Shown: positions 1 through 8,278 of the stretch, piece by piece | Layout of the letters: the number at the start of each line of letters is the position of its first letter | Position numbering within the stretch: position 1 is the stretch's first letter | Position numbers and translations under genes: made by a program | Assembly: GCA_964600665.1 (NCBI GenBank) | Contig: CAZRKC010000008.1 | Span: forward strand, 1 to 64,000 | DNA length: 64,000 nucleotides | Reading direction: 5' to 3' | DNA from: CAZRKC01 sp964600665 | GTDB lineage: Bacteria; Bacillota; SLNR01 | The notes under the pieces: model-generated | Database searches by the model: none | What the model was told of the DNA's origin: nothing | The model's input: the letters and a program-made list of their open reading frames with translations, nothing else

Positions 1-109
1 CAAAAGCATTATTATGGATTCCTATGATTATTCGCACTTAATTCTTCAATTGATGTATGTGTCAAAGCACATAATAGATCACCCCACCAGAATGCATTTG
101 AGAAGGAAA

Positions 110-1261
110 CTAAACAACAGAAGGTTCCATAATTAAATTACCTTCTGCAAATCGGCTAAGTGTCAACGCTTCTACAGGCAAGGTTAATTGTTCACCTAAA
201 ATATACTCTGAGATAATTAATCCCGTTGCAGGTCCAAACATAAAACCATGACCACTGAATCCACAGGCAACGAAGAATCCATCGGTCCCATCAACTGGCC
301 CATAAATTGGTTGTTTATCAGGCGACATATTATAAAGTCCAGCCCATTGCCTCAACACTCTTGCATTTCTGAGGGGCGGCAGCACCTCAGTCACAGTTTT
401 TGATATCCCCTCTAAAAATTCCCAACTTGAATTTTGACGCAGATCCCGCGGTGCATTTTCATCACCACTCCCCATAATAAACCCCCCATGCGGAACCTGC
501 TGACAATAGAAATTCAACGAGAATGATATGACCATTGGCTTGAGGATAGGATCCAAAGGTTCAGTAATAAGTATCTCATGGCGTTTGGAATACAACGGTA
601 AATTGACGCCAACCATTTCCGCAATCTGCTGGGACCATCCACCTGCAGCATTGACAACTACTGGGCTACTGATGTTACCACGAGAAGTTTCAACAAGCGT
701 AATCTTCCCTCCTTGGGTTTTGATCCCCGTAACAGTTGTATGTGTCATGATTTCTGCACCATTACGTCGTGCTGCGTTGATATATGCCTGAGTTGTATGG
801 AATGGATTAAGATGACCATCTTTGTGATGGAATGCACACTGGACAATTCTGTCTGTATTAAGGAATGGCACGACTTCTTTTGCCTCATCATTATCCAATA
901 GTCTTGATTGGATCCCCAGCGAATTCTGTAATGAAACATTTTTTCGAAATTGCAATGCTTCCTTTTCACTACTGGCTAACAGTAAATATCCACTCTGTTT
1001 GAACTCAATATCATGCTCATATCCCAATTCCTCCTGCGCCCCTTCAAATGCTTCACAGGAATATCGAGCCACCAGGCAATTCATCCTTGTTCCCCATTGC
1101 TGTCGAATTCCCGCACCACATCGCCCCGTAGCTCCTCCTGCAATATAATCTTTCTCAATCAATATTACATTTTGAACACCTTTCTTCGTCAAATAATACG
1201 CAATCGTCGCCCCTGAAATACCGCCGCCAATAATGACCACATCCGCAGTTTTATTCATCAT
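110..1261 (-). CDS. FAD-dependent amino acid/amine dehydrogenase, catalytic subunit (DadA/HcnC/SoxB-like)
   Basis: A 383-residue flavoprotein of the D-amino-acid-oxidase fold. The dinucleotide-binding GGGISG motif is at residues 12-17, and a C-terminal segment with GCFSGHGF-type character (CGFSGHGFMFGP) closes the FAD site as in sarcosine oxidase beta, HcnC and hydroxyproline dehydrogenases. It should oxidise the C-N bond of a small amine or amino acid and pass electrons to its partner subunits. I chose the ATG at 1261 because AAGGAAG lies just upstream and this ATG overlaps the stop of the preceding gene as ATGA, which implies translational coupling. Last gene of a three-gene operon. The substrate (sarcosine, proline, hydroxyproline, glycine or an opine) cannot be decided from the sequence. 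Confidence 0.85.
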   Translation of the reverse strand: MMNKTADVVIIGGGISGATIAYYLTKKGVQNVILIEKDYIAGGATGRCGAGIRQQWGTRMNCLVARYSCEAFEGAQEELGYEHDIEFKQSGYLLLASSEKEALQFRKNVSLQNSLGIQSRLLDNDEAKEVVPFLNTDRIVQCAFHHKDGHLNPFHTTQAYINAARRNGAEIMTHTTVTGIKTQGGKITLVETSRGNISSPVVVNAAGGWSQQIAEMVGVNLPLYSKRHEILITEPLDPILKPMVISFSLNFYCQQVPHGGFIMGSGDENAPRDLRQNSSWEFLEGISKTVTEVLPPLRNARVLRQWAGLYNMSPDKQPIYGPVDGTDGFFVACGFSGHGFMFGPATGLIISEYILGEQLTLPVEALTLSRFAEGNLIMEPSVV

Positions 1262-3180
1262 TTGCACTTCCTTTCCGATCCATCGGCAATGTCACCCAGT
1301 TTCATGGATCGTATCAGAGGTCGCGCCGTTCCTTGGGCAATGCTTTCCATCGGCATTCCTGTCATCTCAGAAATTTCTTTCATGATAAGTAAACTACAAG
1401 TTTGTCCTTGGCACGGACCCATCCCAGCCCGGGAGAGGCGTTTGATTTCATCCAATGTCCGATATCCTTCCTGGATTAACCGACGAATATCACCCCGGGT
1501 CACATCAGAACACCGGCAGATAATCGTGTCATCATCCGTAAAATTCGATTCTTTACTATTGATTACTCGAAAAGAAACAGCATCCCGAACGATGTTTCTC
1601 GCAACGGCAAAAGTTACGAGCATTGTTTTATTTTGATACTCAGCGCTTTTTACTTTTACGATTTTCCCGAGGCCTACTCGACTCCCATCTCTGCCGAGGA
1701 CTTCAACTTCCTGATCAACTTCTGGCCGTGGCAATTGTTCATACGGTACGGTTACGTATGCTTCAATATCACTTGCCAACATATCAACGATTCGAATGGC
1801 CAAACCGGGGCATTGAGTCACACAGAGCCCACATCCACTGCATATATGATGATCAATTCGCGGAATATCATTGATATCCTCAAACGATAGAATTGCACCA
1901 GAAGGGCATGCGTAAAAACAAGGGTCACATGGTATCTCCCGTAAACACTCAATGATTGCTTTTGGCCCTTCCTTTAAAATTGAGCCGGAAGGCCAAATCC
2001 GATCGATTTCAGACGGCCCGGCAATACCCGTACGAGCATAGTCATCCACCATTTGAGGTTGCAGTGTTTCGTTAGCCGAATCATCGGATGCACGAGTGTT
2101 TACGGAAACCATCACTTCCCTAATCCCTGTCCGGATTCGCAATCCTTCGGGACCGGCTCTCAAATTTGACAGTTGATCGTTTGCCTCTCGAATCAACTGT
2201 CGAAAATGAGGATGCTCGTAGCCAGCATACCGAGCAGCTGAAAGCCCCGCGATCTTCCCTTCAATCATGGCACTGCTTGCTTCTTCAATTCCAGCGACAT
2301 CACCAGCCACAAAAAGTCCCTCTCGTGTGGTCATCATCAATTCATCCCTTAACGGCACAAACCCACCCAATGCAGCAGTATATTTCATCTCACATCCAGA
2401 CTGCCATGCTAACTGGGTTAATGATGATAATCCGACCGAAACACATATCAAGTCGCACGGAATGAATTTCTCCGTATTTGGTATGATTTCCCATTGATCA
2501 TCTAGATCAGCAATGGTTGCCCCCTCCACTCTGTCATTGCCATGTGCTGCGATCACGGTGCTTCTGGTTCGGATCGGAACCCCAAGGCGCCTTAATTTTG
2601 ACGCATGGACCAAATATCCTCCAATCCGGGGAGCAGCCTCCACAACCATCGCCACATCCACACCTGCTTGAATCAGTTGGTAACTGACAATAAGACCGAT
2701 ATTGCCTGCTCCGACCATGATTGCTCTATGCCCAGGTTTTACACCATGAATGTTCATTAAGGTCTGCACAGCACCCGCGCCATAAATTCCTGGCAAATCG
2801 TTATTCGCAAATGATAAGTATTTCTCACTGGCTCCTGTGGCTAAAATTATGGCTTCTGGCTTAAATTTTTGATAAACCCCGTTACAATCTGCCGTGACCA
2901 CATGATCCGCATACAGACCCAAAGCAGTCGTATTGATTAATACATCGATACCATGGTAGGACTCAACCTGTTCACGAAGTTTATGACTGATCTCAAAACC
3001 CCGGAGAGAAGCAAATTGGGATTTAGAGCCAAAAAATCGATGCGTTTGTTTTGGCAGCTGACCACCCAATGAACCATACCGTTCCATCAGAGTGACTTGA
3101 GCGCCTGCCCCAGCCGCTTCGATCGCCGCACATAAGCCGGACGGACCTCCACCGATAATCAGCACCTCAGTTTGCCTCAT
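1258..3180 (-). CDS. FAD/NAD-linked iron-sulfur oxidoreductase subunit (HcnB-like, with 4Fe-4S and BFD domains)
   Basis: 640 residues. Residues 1-330 form a pyridine-nucleotide-disulfide-type FAD domain (GGGPSG at 10-15, second nucleotide motif GAGNIG at 157-162, and an FAD-closing GLFVAGDVAG near 290). Residues 412-458 hold a ferredoxin-like region rich in CxxC and CxxxCP motifs that could bind two 4Fe-4S clusters. Near the C-terminus a BFD-type [2Fe-2S] domain carries Cys 555, 557, 590 and 595. HcnB-type subunits usually have FAD plus BFD; the inserted 4Fe-4S region suggests electron delivery to a ferredoxin-like or quinone acceptor. The ATG at 3180 follows AAGGGTGAT and is preferred to an in-frame GTG at 3189. 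It overlaps the upstream ferredoxin gene by 14 bases. Confidence 0.85.
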   Translation of the reverse strand: MRQTEVLIIGGGPSGLCAAIEAAGAGAQVTLMERYGSLGGQLPKQTHRFFGSKSQFASLRGFEISHKLREQVESYHGIDVLINTTALGLYADHVVTADCNGVYQKFKPEAIILATGASEKYLSFANNDLPGIYGAGAVQTLMNIHGVKPGHRAIMVGAGNIGLIVSYQLIQAGVDVAMVVEAAPRIGGYLVHASKLRRLGVPIRTRSTVIAAHGNDRVEGATIADLDDQWEIIPNTEKFIPCDLICVSVGLSSLTQLAWQSGCEMKYTAALGGFVPLRDELMMTTREGLFVAGDVAGIEEASSAMIEGKIAGLSAARYAGYEHPHFRQLIREANDQLSNLRAGPEGLRIRTGIREVMVSVNTRASDDSANETLQPQMVDDYARTGIAGPSEIDRIWPSGSILKEGPKAIIECLREIPCDPCFYACPSGAILSFEDINDIPRIDHHICSGCGLCVTQCPGLAIRIVDMLASDIEAYVTVPYEQLPRPEVDQEVEVLGRDGSRVGLGKIVKVKSAEYQNKTMLVTFAVARNIVRDAVSFRVINSKESNFTDDDTIICRCSDVTRGDIRRLIQEGYRTLDEIKRLSRAGMGPCQGQTCSLLIMKEISEMTGMPMESIAQGTARPLIRSMKLGDIADGSERKCK

Positions 3181-3481
3181 ATGGATCACCCTTCCCGATT
3201 TGGGTTTTCACAACCATGCCTTCCCGCAAAGGTTCAACACATACTCGAACATTGGATACTCCATCAACCTCCATCATACATGAAGAACAGTTACCGATTG
3301 CGCAAAATAGACCTCTCGGTCGGTTTTTCTCGGGGCTGTGACTCAAAGTCCACACACCTGCGGCATGTAACGCAGAAGCAATCGTATCCCCCATCACTCC
3401 ATGCAAACACTCACCATTAAAGGTAAATTTTATCACCGGTTCCAAGTTGAACGACAAAATCGGGTGATCTTTTATCCGCAT
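3167..3481 (-). CDS. [2Fe-2S] ferredoxin-like dehydrogenase subunit (HcnA-like)
   Basis: 104 residues. Cysteines 60, 65, 68 and 81 are arranged C-x4-C-x2-C-x12-C, the ligand pattern of plant-type [2Fe-2S] subunits in hydrogen cyanide synthase A, opine oxidase and sarcosine oxidase alpha N-terminal domains. It would relay electrons within the three-subunit dehydrogenase. A longer frame reaches 3541, but the ATG at 3481 has a good AAGGGGG site and lies about 40 bases downstream of the predicted promoter, whereas the longer frame would begin upstream of the transcript start. First gene of the operon. Confidence 0.82.
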   Translation of the reverse strand: MRIKDHPILSFNLEPVIKFTFNGECLHGVMGDTIASALHAAGVWTLSHSPEKNRPRGLFCAIGNCSSCMMEVDGVSNVRVCVEPLREGMVVKTQIGKGDPYEAN

Positions 3482-3527
3482 GTGAATCCCCCTTCCATCT
3501 CTCAAGACAACATTCCCTTCTCTTATT

Positions 3528-3536
3528 ATTATACCA
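3528..3536 (-). promoter_or_regulatory. Extended -10 promoter of the HcnABC-like operon
   Basis: On the minus strand the sequence reads TGGTATAAT, a perfect -10 hexamer with the TGN extension. No good -35 hexamer is seen at 16-18 bases, as expected for an extended -10 promoter. It sits between the lysC terminator and the ferredoxin-like gene, so the operon has its own promoter. Confidence 0.65.
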
Positions 3537-3564
3537 CGCATAATTTTCTAATCGGTAACACCCA

Positions 3565-3596
3565 AATAAAAAGAACAGCTCGAAGGCTGTTCTTTT
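3565..3596 (-). terminator. Rho-independent terminator of the thrR-hom-thrB-lysC operon
   Basis: An 11-bp perfect stem (3569-3579 with 3586-3596) and a 6-base loop, followed on the minus strand by a run of T. It lies 24 bases beyond the lysC stop. Confidence 0.9.
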
Positions 3597-3619
3597 ACCG
3601 CACAAATATTCGAAAGCAA

Positions 3620-4855
3620 TTAAGAAGTCGATGATAATGCCATATTCCCCAAATCAAAGATGTCATGGATCGCGATGACTGCCTGTTCTGCAAATCGTTC
3701 TTGAATCAAACATGAAATTTTTATTTCCGAAGTACTGATCATTTCGATATTGATATGATTGTCAGCCATTGCGCGAAACATTTTTGCAGCTACCGATGGA
3801 TTACCACCCAGTCCAGCGCCGACAATTGAAATCTTCGCCACATTCATATCATAAACGACGCCTTTTGCATCAAATCCATCCGAGAGTTTTTGCATGGCAG
3901 TAACTGCACGCTTTAAATCATCTTCTGATACGGTAAAAGAAATGTCGTTGACTGAGTCACGTTTGATGCTTTGTATAATCATATCGACACTTACATTCTC
4001 ATCGGCCAATGCTTCGAAAACACGACTGGCAACACCAGGCCGGTCAGGCACTTCAAGAATTGCAACTTTGGCTACATGTTTATCACAAGTTACGCCGCTA
4101 ACCACCAGTTCTTTCTCCACTTGATTGACCTCCTTTACAATGGTTCCAGGGTTTTTGCTAAAAGTTGATCTGACATGAATGGCCACTTGATGGTTTTTCC
4201 CATACTCCACCGCTCGGGGTTGCAATACGACCGCACCCAGGCTGGCCATTTCCAACATTTCATCATAGGAAACTTCGTTCAGTTTACGCGCATCTGGTAC
4301 TATCCGGGGATCCGCAGTAAATACACCTTCCACATCCGTGAAGATTTCGCAGATGTCTGCTTTAATTGCAGCAGCTAATGCGACCGCTGTTGTATCAGAC
4401 CCGCCCCGACCTAAAGTCGTAATATCATGATTCGAATTCATTCCCTGAAACCCTGCGACAATGACGATTTTCCCTTCTTCCAATTCCTGTGTGATTCGTT
4501 GGCTGTGTACCTCCACGATGCGTGCCTTACGATGCACAGCGTTCGTAATAATGCCGACTTGCGGGCCTGTTAATGAGATAACCGATTCCCCTTCAGTCGC
4601 GATAGCCATTGACAACAGAGCAATCGAAACTTGTTCTCCGGTTGCCAGTAACATATCAATCTCTCGATCTGATGGATTATCAGTCACTTGTTTTGCCATT
4701 TGTATCAGTTGATCGGTTGTGTCTCCCATCGCAGAGACGACGACAACTACCTGATGTCCTTCATTCTTCGTTTCGATAACCCGATGAGCCACATCCTTGA
4801 TTTTTTCAGGGGTGGCCACGGAGCTTCCACCAAATTTTTGTACAATGATTGCCAT
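3620..4855 (-). CDS. lysC: Aspartate kinase
   Basis: 411 residues. Phosphorylates L-aspartate, the first step to lysine, threonine, methionine and diaminopimelate. The amino-acid-kinase N-terminus is typical (IIVQKFGGSSVAT), with a later TTLGRGGSDTTA substrate motif, and two ACT domains occupy the C-terminal third for amino acid feedback. The frame extends upstream to 4933, but the ATG at 4855 has AGGAGGT immediately before it and gives the family N-terminus. Last gene of an operon with hom and thrB, which suggests a threonine-branch isozyme. Length fits monofunctional Firmicute aspartokinases, whose genes often contain an internal beta-subunit start; I did not resolve one here. Confidence 0.95.
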   Translation of the reverse strand: MAIIVQKFGGSSVATPEKIKDVAHRVIETKNEGHQVVVVVSAMGDTTDQLIQMAKQVTDNPSDREIDMLLATGEQVSIALLSMAIATEGESVISLTGPQVGIITNAVHRKARIVEVHSQRITQELEEGKIVIVAGFQGMNSNHDITTLGRGGSDTTAVALAAAIKADICEIFTDVEGVFTADPRIVPDARKLNEVSYDEMLEMASLGAVVLQPRAVEYGKNHQVAIHVRSTFSKNPGTIVKEVNQVEKELVVSGVTCDKHVAKVAILEVPDRPGVASRVFEALADENVSVDMIIQSIKRDSVNDISFTVSEDDLKRAVTAMQKLSDGFDAKGVVYDMNVAKISIVGAGLGGNPSVAAKMFRAMADNHINIEMISTSEIKISCLIQERFAEQAVIAIHDIFDLGNMALSSTS

Positions 4856-4902
4856 AAAACTACCTCCTGCTCCTTGGCTGCACATCCGTTCAAACAATCG
4901 CT

Positions 4903-5799
4903 TTATGAAATAATTCGTGTACCCTCCAGACATATCCCTGTTTCAACGATTTTACAACTGATTTGGTTTTTCGCAAATCCGTTTTTCATTCCTTCGCCGA
5001 TGCTTGCAAGACTTTCTGTTCCAAAAGCAATGACAGTTGGTCCGGAGCCACTGATTACCACAGCCAATGCCCCTGCTTCACGGGCACTCGCAAATACATC
5101 TTCCAGTCCAGGGATCAATCCAGCCCGATATTGTTGATGAAGTCGATCTTGCATAGCCGATTCCAAAAGGGACAATTGTCCTGACATCATCGATGCCACG
5201 ACTAAAGATGAACGACTGACATTGAAAACCGCATCATGCAACGACACAAGCACAGGAAGGACTTTCCGTGCATCCGCTGTTGCTACCTGAAAGTCCGGGA
5301 TTGCCACGATTGCTTTGAGTTCTGGTGGAGGATTGGTTTTAATATAATGAACCTTATTCCCTTCCACACAAGAGATTGTCAATCCACCGACCAAGGCTGG
5401 CGTAATATTATCTGGATGCCCTTCAAGCTCCATCGCAAGGTCTAAGATCACATTCTGGTTAAAGGGACTGCCCTCCAAAGCATTGGCAGCTGACAATCCC
5501 CCAATAATCGCTGCGGAGCTACTGCCAAGACCTCTCGCAAGAGGGATCCGGTTGATCGTTCGGATTTTTAAACCTGGCATAGCTTTCCCAAGATAAGCAT
5601 AAAATTTTGCGATCGATTGATAGACGATATTGTTTTCATTTCGAGGGAGAGAGTGCGCACCCTCACCCACAATTTCGATGCTGCTGCCATTGGAAGAATA
5701 CATAAGTTCCACTTCATTATACAACTGTAATGCCATACCGAGTGTGTCAAATCCAGGTCCGAGGTTGGCTGTCGTCGCTGGAATCCTAACAGAAATCAT
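4903..5799 (-). CDS. thrB: Homoserine kinase
   Basis: 298 residues, GHMP kinase family. The N-terminus IRIPATTANLGPGFDTLG-like stretch and the ATP-binding PLARGLGSSSAAIIGG loop near residue 90 are diagnostic. It phosphorylates homoserine to O-phosphohomoserine in the threonine branch. The ATG at 5799 has a strong GGGAGGT site. It lies 12 bases after hom and 47 before lysC, so it is the third gene of the thrR-hom-thrB-lysC unit. Threonine synthase (thrC), usually between hom and thrB in Bacillus, is not in this window. Confidence 0.95.
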   Translation of the reverse strand: MISVRIPATTANLGPGFDTLGMALQLYNEVELMYSSNGSSIEIVGEGAHSLPRNENNIVYQSIAKFYAYLGKAMPGLKIRTINRIPLARGLGSSSAAIIGGLSAANALEGSPFNQNVILDLAMELEGHPDNITPALVGGLTISCVEGNKVHYIKTNPPPELKAIVAIPDFQVATADARKVLPVLVSLHDAVFNVSRSSLVVASMMSGQLSLLESAMQDRLHQQYRAGLIPGLEDVFASAREAGALAVVISGSGPTVIAFGTESLASIGEGMKNGFAKNQISCKIVETGICLEGTRIIS

Positions 5800-5811
5800 A
5801 TCTCTACCTCC

Positions 5812-7068
5812 CTAAAATACGTCCATTGGCATCACGAGCAAGCTGCTATCTCTCTCTTGCAGGTTGTCTAAGTGAGCGCTCAACCACATTATTTCATCTT
5901 CGTTGATTCGATGCGTTATGAAAAACATGCCGTCTGTCGGATGCTCCATAACTGAAAGGATCATCTCTTTAATTCTGAGAGGGAATAACGCAGGATCTGC
6001 ATAATGATTCCAGTGTAGATAGTACGGGATGGGTCGAGTCCGTTTCCCACTGGAAACCGAAAGTTTAGTGGACCGCTGCTGCCTTTTTGATAAAGAAGCT
6101 GAATGATTAGCTACTCGTATGACATCATTGACCACTGCACTCCCAGTTGGGAAACTACCTGCCCCCCGACCGATTTGAATTAAATCTCCAACATGATCCC
6201 CTGTGACCATAATCCCATTGTATACATCGTTTACAGCAGTTAATGGATGACTCTTTGGTAGCATCATTGGCTCAACTCTTGCAAAAATTCCATCACTGTT
6301 TTGCTCGGCCATGCCAATTAATTTGATACGATACTCATGCGTTTTTGCAAATTCCATATCACTTTTCCGAATCTGCTGAATTCCTTTTCTTGGTATATCC
6401 ATCCAGTCAACATAAACACCGAACATAACTTCGCATAAAAGGACCACTTTATATAGTGTGTCAAACCCATCAACATCCGCCGTCGGATCACTTTCAGCGT
6501 AACCCAAAACTTGGGCGTCTTTCAGTGCATTGGAGAAATCTGAATTTTCCTGTTCCATTTTCGTTAAAATGTAATTGGTCGTACCGTTGATAATCCCTGC
6601 AAATCGACTAAAGTCATTTCCATGGAGGCACGTTTCCAATGTTTGAATAATAGGGATCCCGCCACCAACGCATGCTTCAAAAAAAACAAGCCGGCCACAT
6701 TGTTCTGCCAGCAGATGGATTTCTTTCCCATGCTTGGCCATCACTTCTTTATTTGCAGTGACTACATGTTTCCCGCTCAACAAACAGGCAGAGATATACT
6801 CGAATGCCGGCGATACGCCTCCCATTGCTTCTATCACAATATGGATATTGCTATCATTGGTTATTGTGTTGATGTCTGTTGAAAATTCCAGGCAATCGGG
6901 GTCGACAGACCTAGATTTTTTCATATCTCGAACTAAAGCTCGTATCGGAACTAAATTGACCCCGGTTCTATCCGCAATCGTCTGCTTCTTCTCCTTCATA
7001 ATCGTATAAGCACCGTATCCAACAGTACCAAAACCTAAAAAACCAATTCCTTGCAAGCAATGTCCCAA
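5812..7068 (-). CDS. hom: Homoserine dehydrogenase
   Basis: 418 residues. Reduces aspartate semialdehyde to homoserine with NAD(P)H. The Rossmann motif GIGFLGFGTVGYG is at the N-terminus, GGVSPAFEYI and TANKEV follow, and the catalytic-domain motif ESDPTADVDGFDTLYK near residue 190 is characteristic. The C-terminal region resembles a shortened ACT regulatory domain. No ATG is available: the start is TTG at 7068, seven bases after AAAGGATG. It follows the ThrR-like regulator by 23 bases. Confidence 0.95.
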   Translation of the reverse strand: MGHCLQGIGFLGFGTVGYGAYTIMKEKKQTIADRTGVNLVPIRALVRDMKKSRSVDPDCLEFSTDINTITNDSNIHIVIEAMGGVSPAFEYISACLLSGKHVVTANKEVMAKHGKEIHLLAEQCGRLVFFEACVGGGIPIIQTLETCLHGNDFSRFAGIINGTTNYILTKMEQENSDFSNALKDAQVLGYAESDPTADVDGFDTLYKVVLLCEVMFGVYVDWMDIPRKGIQQIRKSDMEFAKTHEYRIKLIGMAEQNSDGIFARVEPMMLPKSHPLTAVNDVYNGIMVTGDHVGDLIQIGRGAGSFPTGSAVVNDVIRVANHSASLSKRQQRSTKLSVSSGKRTRPIPYYLHWNHYADPALFPLRIKEMILSVMEHPTDGMFFITHRINEDEIMWLSAHLDNLQERDSSLLVMPMDVF

Positions 7069-7091
7069 TGACCGTCATCCTTTCTCAATTA

Positions 7092-7538
7092 TCAATTCTG
7101 AGCCAGTAACTCAACCTTTTTAGTCCCATCCAATTTCTTGATTCGATTGATTAAGTCCTCAGCTGAACATTCCAAGTTGAGCGTTTCGATGGATATGGAT
7201 ACATACGCCACCCCTTGCAGAGGAATACCTTGATTAATCATAATGATATTCCCGCCAGCTTGAGCAATTGTGTTTAAGACTTTCGATAACGTACCGGGAC
7301 GATGTTCTAAATAGAAAGAAAGCGTAATAATTCGCCCTTCACTCATCTGATAATAAGGGAACACACCATCTTTATATTTATAGTAAGCACTTCGACTGAT
7401 TCCCACTTCCTGTACGGCTTCGTTGACCGTTTTCGCCATTCCTTTGCTTAATAACTCTTTGACCATGAGGGTCTTACGATAAACATCAGGTAAAAACTCC
7501 CACTTGATCACATAAAACGCATTTTTATCCTCTATCAA
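7092..7538 (-). CDS. thrR: ACT-domain regulator of threonine synthesis (ThrR/PheB, UPF0735 family)
   Basis: 148 residues. An N-terminal helical, helix-turn-helix-like segment (TVNEAVQEVGISRSAYYKY, about residues 35-55) is followed by an ACT domain (about 70-145) that would bind an amino acid effector. In Bacillus subtilis the homologue, formerly called PheB/YszB, has been described as the repressor ThrR of hom-thrCB. Being first in an operon with hom, thrB and lysC fits autogenous repression. The likely start is TTG at 7538, placed eight bases after GAGGTG; a GTG at 7547 lies inside that binding site. Confidence 0.82.
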   Translation of the reverse strand: MIEDKNAFYVIKWEFLPDVYRKTLMVKELLSKGMAKTVNEAVQEVGISRSAYYKYKDGVFPYYQMSEGRIITLSFYLEHRPGTLSKVLNTIAQAGGNIIMINQGIPLQGVAYVSISIETLNLECSAEDLINRIKKLDGTKKVELLAQN

Positions 7539-7591
7539 TGGTCTCACCTCGCTGTCTATAGTGGGGGGACACTTTTCTACATATGAGAGAC

Positions 7592-7620
7592 ATTATACCA
7601 TGGACACAATTCTCTAACAA
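7592..7620 (-). promoter_or_regulatory. Sigma-A promoter of thrR-hom-thrB-lysC
   Basis: On the minus strand TTGTTA (7615-7620) and TATAAT (7592-7597) are separated by 17 bases. Transcription would begin near 7585, leaving a leader of only about 45 bases, too short for a T-box or an attenuator. Confidence 0.8.
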
Positions 7621-7700
7621 AATGCTTTTAGGCCTGTTTGGGACGATATTCCCCCTTTATACCGCTAATTCGCCATTTATATTGTACTTCCTCTCCAACA

Positions 7701-7735
7701 AAAAAAGAAAGCTCCTTTTATTTCAAAGGAAGCTT
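7701..7735 (-). terminator. Terminator of the HU gene
   Basis: A ten-pair stem with one bulged base (AAGCTCCTTT pairing with AAAGGAAGCTT), followed on the minus strand by a long T run at 7701-7706. It lies about 25 bases beyond the HU stop. Confidence 0.8.
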
Positions 7736-7758
7736 CCTTTAACCCATGGTATGATTGC

Positions 7759-8034
7759 TTATTTATTAACCATATCCTTCAGGTTTTTCCCGGGTTTGAA
7801 TACCGGCACTTTACGTTCACCAACGGCGATTTCCTCACCGGTTTGGGGATTGCGGCCTTTACGCGCCGGTCTTTGTTTGACTTCGAAACTCCCGAACCCG
7901 ACTAGTTGAACCTTTCCACCTTCGGCCAGAGCATCACTCATGGAATCAAATACCGCTGCGATAGCTTTACCTGCGTCCTTTTTCGAGAACCCTGACTTTT
8001 CACTTACCCGTTCAATCAATTCCATTTTTGTCAT
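7759..8034 (-). CDS. hup: HU family DNA-binding protein
   Basis: 91 residues, the usual HU length. The MTKMELIERV N-terminus, the GFGSFEVKQRPARKGRNP beta-arm that intercalates DNA, and the VPVFKPGKNLKDMVN C-terminus are all present. Acts as a nucleoid-bending homodimer. Strong GGGAGGTG binding site before the ATG. Apparently monocistronic: 244 untranslated bases separate it from gpsA, and its own terminator follows. Confidence 0.95.
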   Translation of the reverse strand: MTKMELIERVSEKSGFSKKDAGKAIAAVFDSMSDALAEGGKVQLVGFGSFEVKQRPARKGRNPQTGEEIAVGERKVPVFKPGKNLKDMVNK

Positions 8035-8278
8035 ACTGTCACCTCCCTCAAAATTTTAAGGTGTAAAAGATACCAGAACCCACATCACTTGCAGGATTAC
8101 GACAATTTTATCATTCCACGAACTCCATTTTATTCCTTCTTTCTTATCGAAATAAATCATAAAATTCGTTATATTTCAGCACTTTTCTCAATAAAAGACC
8201 TCATTGGTCCACAAACAGCTTAAGAAATGCATTTAAAAATTGAATCCTGGATGAATGATCATTGCAATCGTCAGAAAT

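Noticed and set aside
51..80. Hairpin TATGTG-TCAAAG-CACATA near the left edge as a terminator of the dehydrogenase operon
   Set aside because: Only six base pairs, AT-rich, and no T run on the minus strand.
7538..7592. T-box or peptide attenuator in the threonine operon leader
   Set aside because: The promoter leaves only about 45 bases of leader, with no specifier-like structure or short Thr-rich frame.
8035..8278. Additional gene or riboswitch in the 244-base gap upstream of HU
   Set aside because: AT-rich with no frame having a binding site and no conserved riboswitch core; it likely holds only the HU promoter, which I could not place with confidence.
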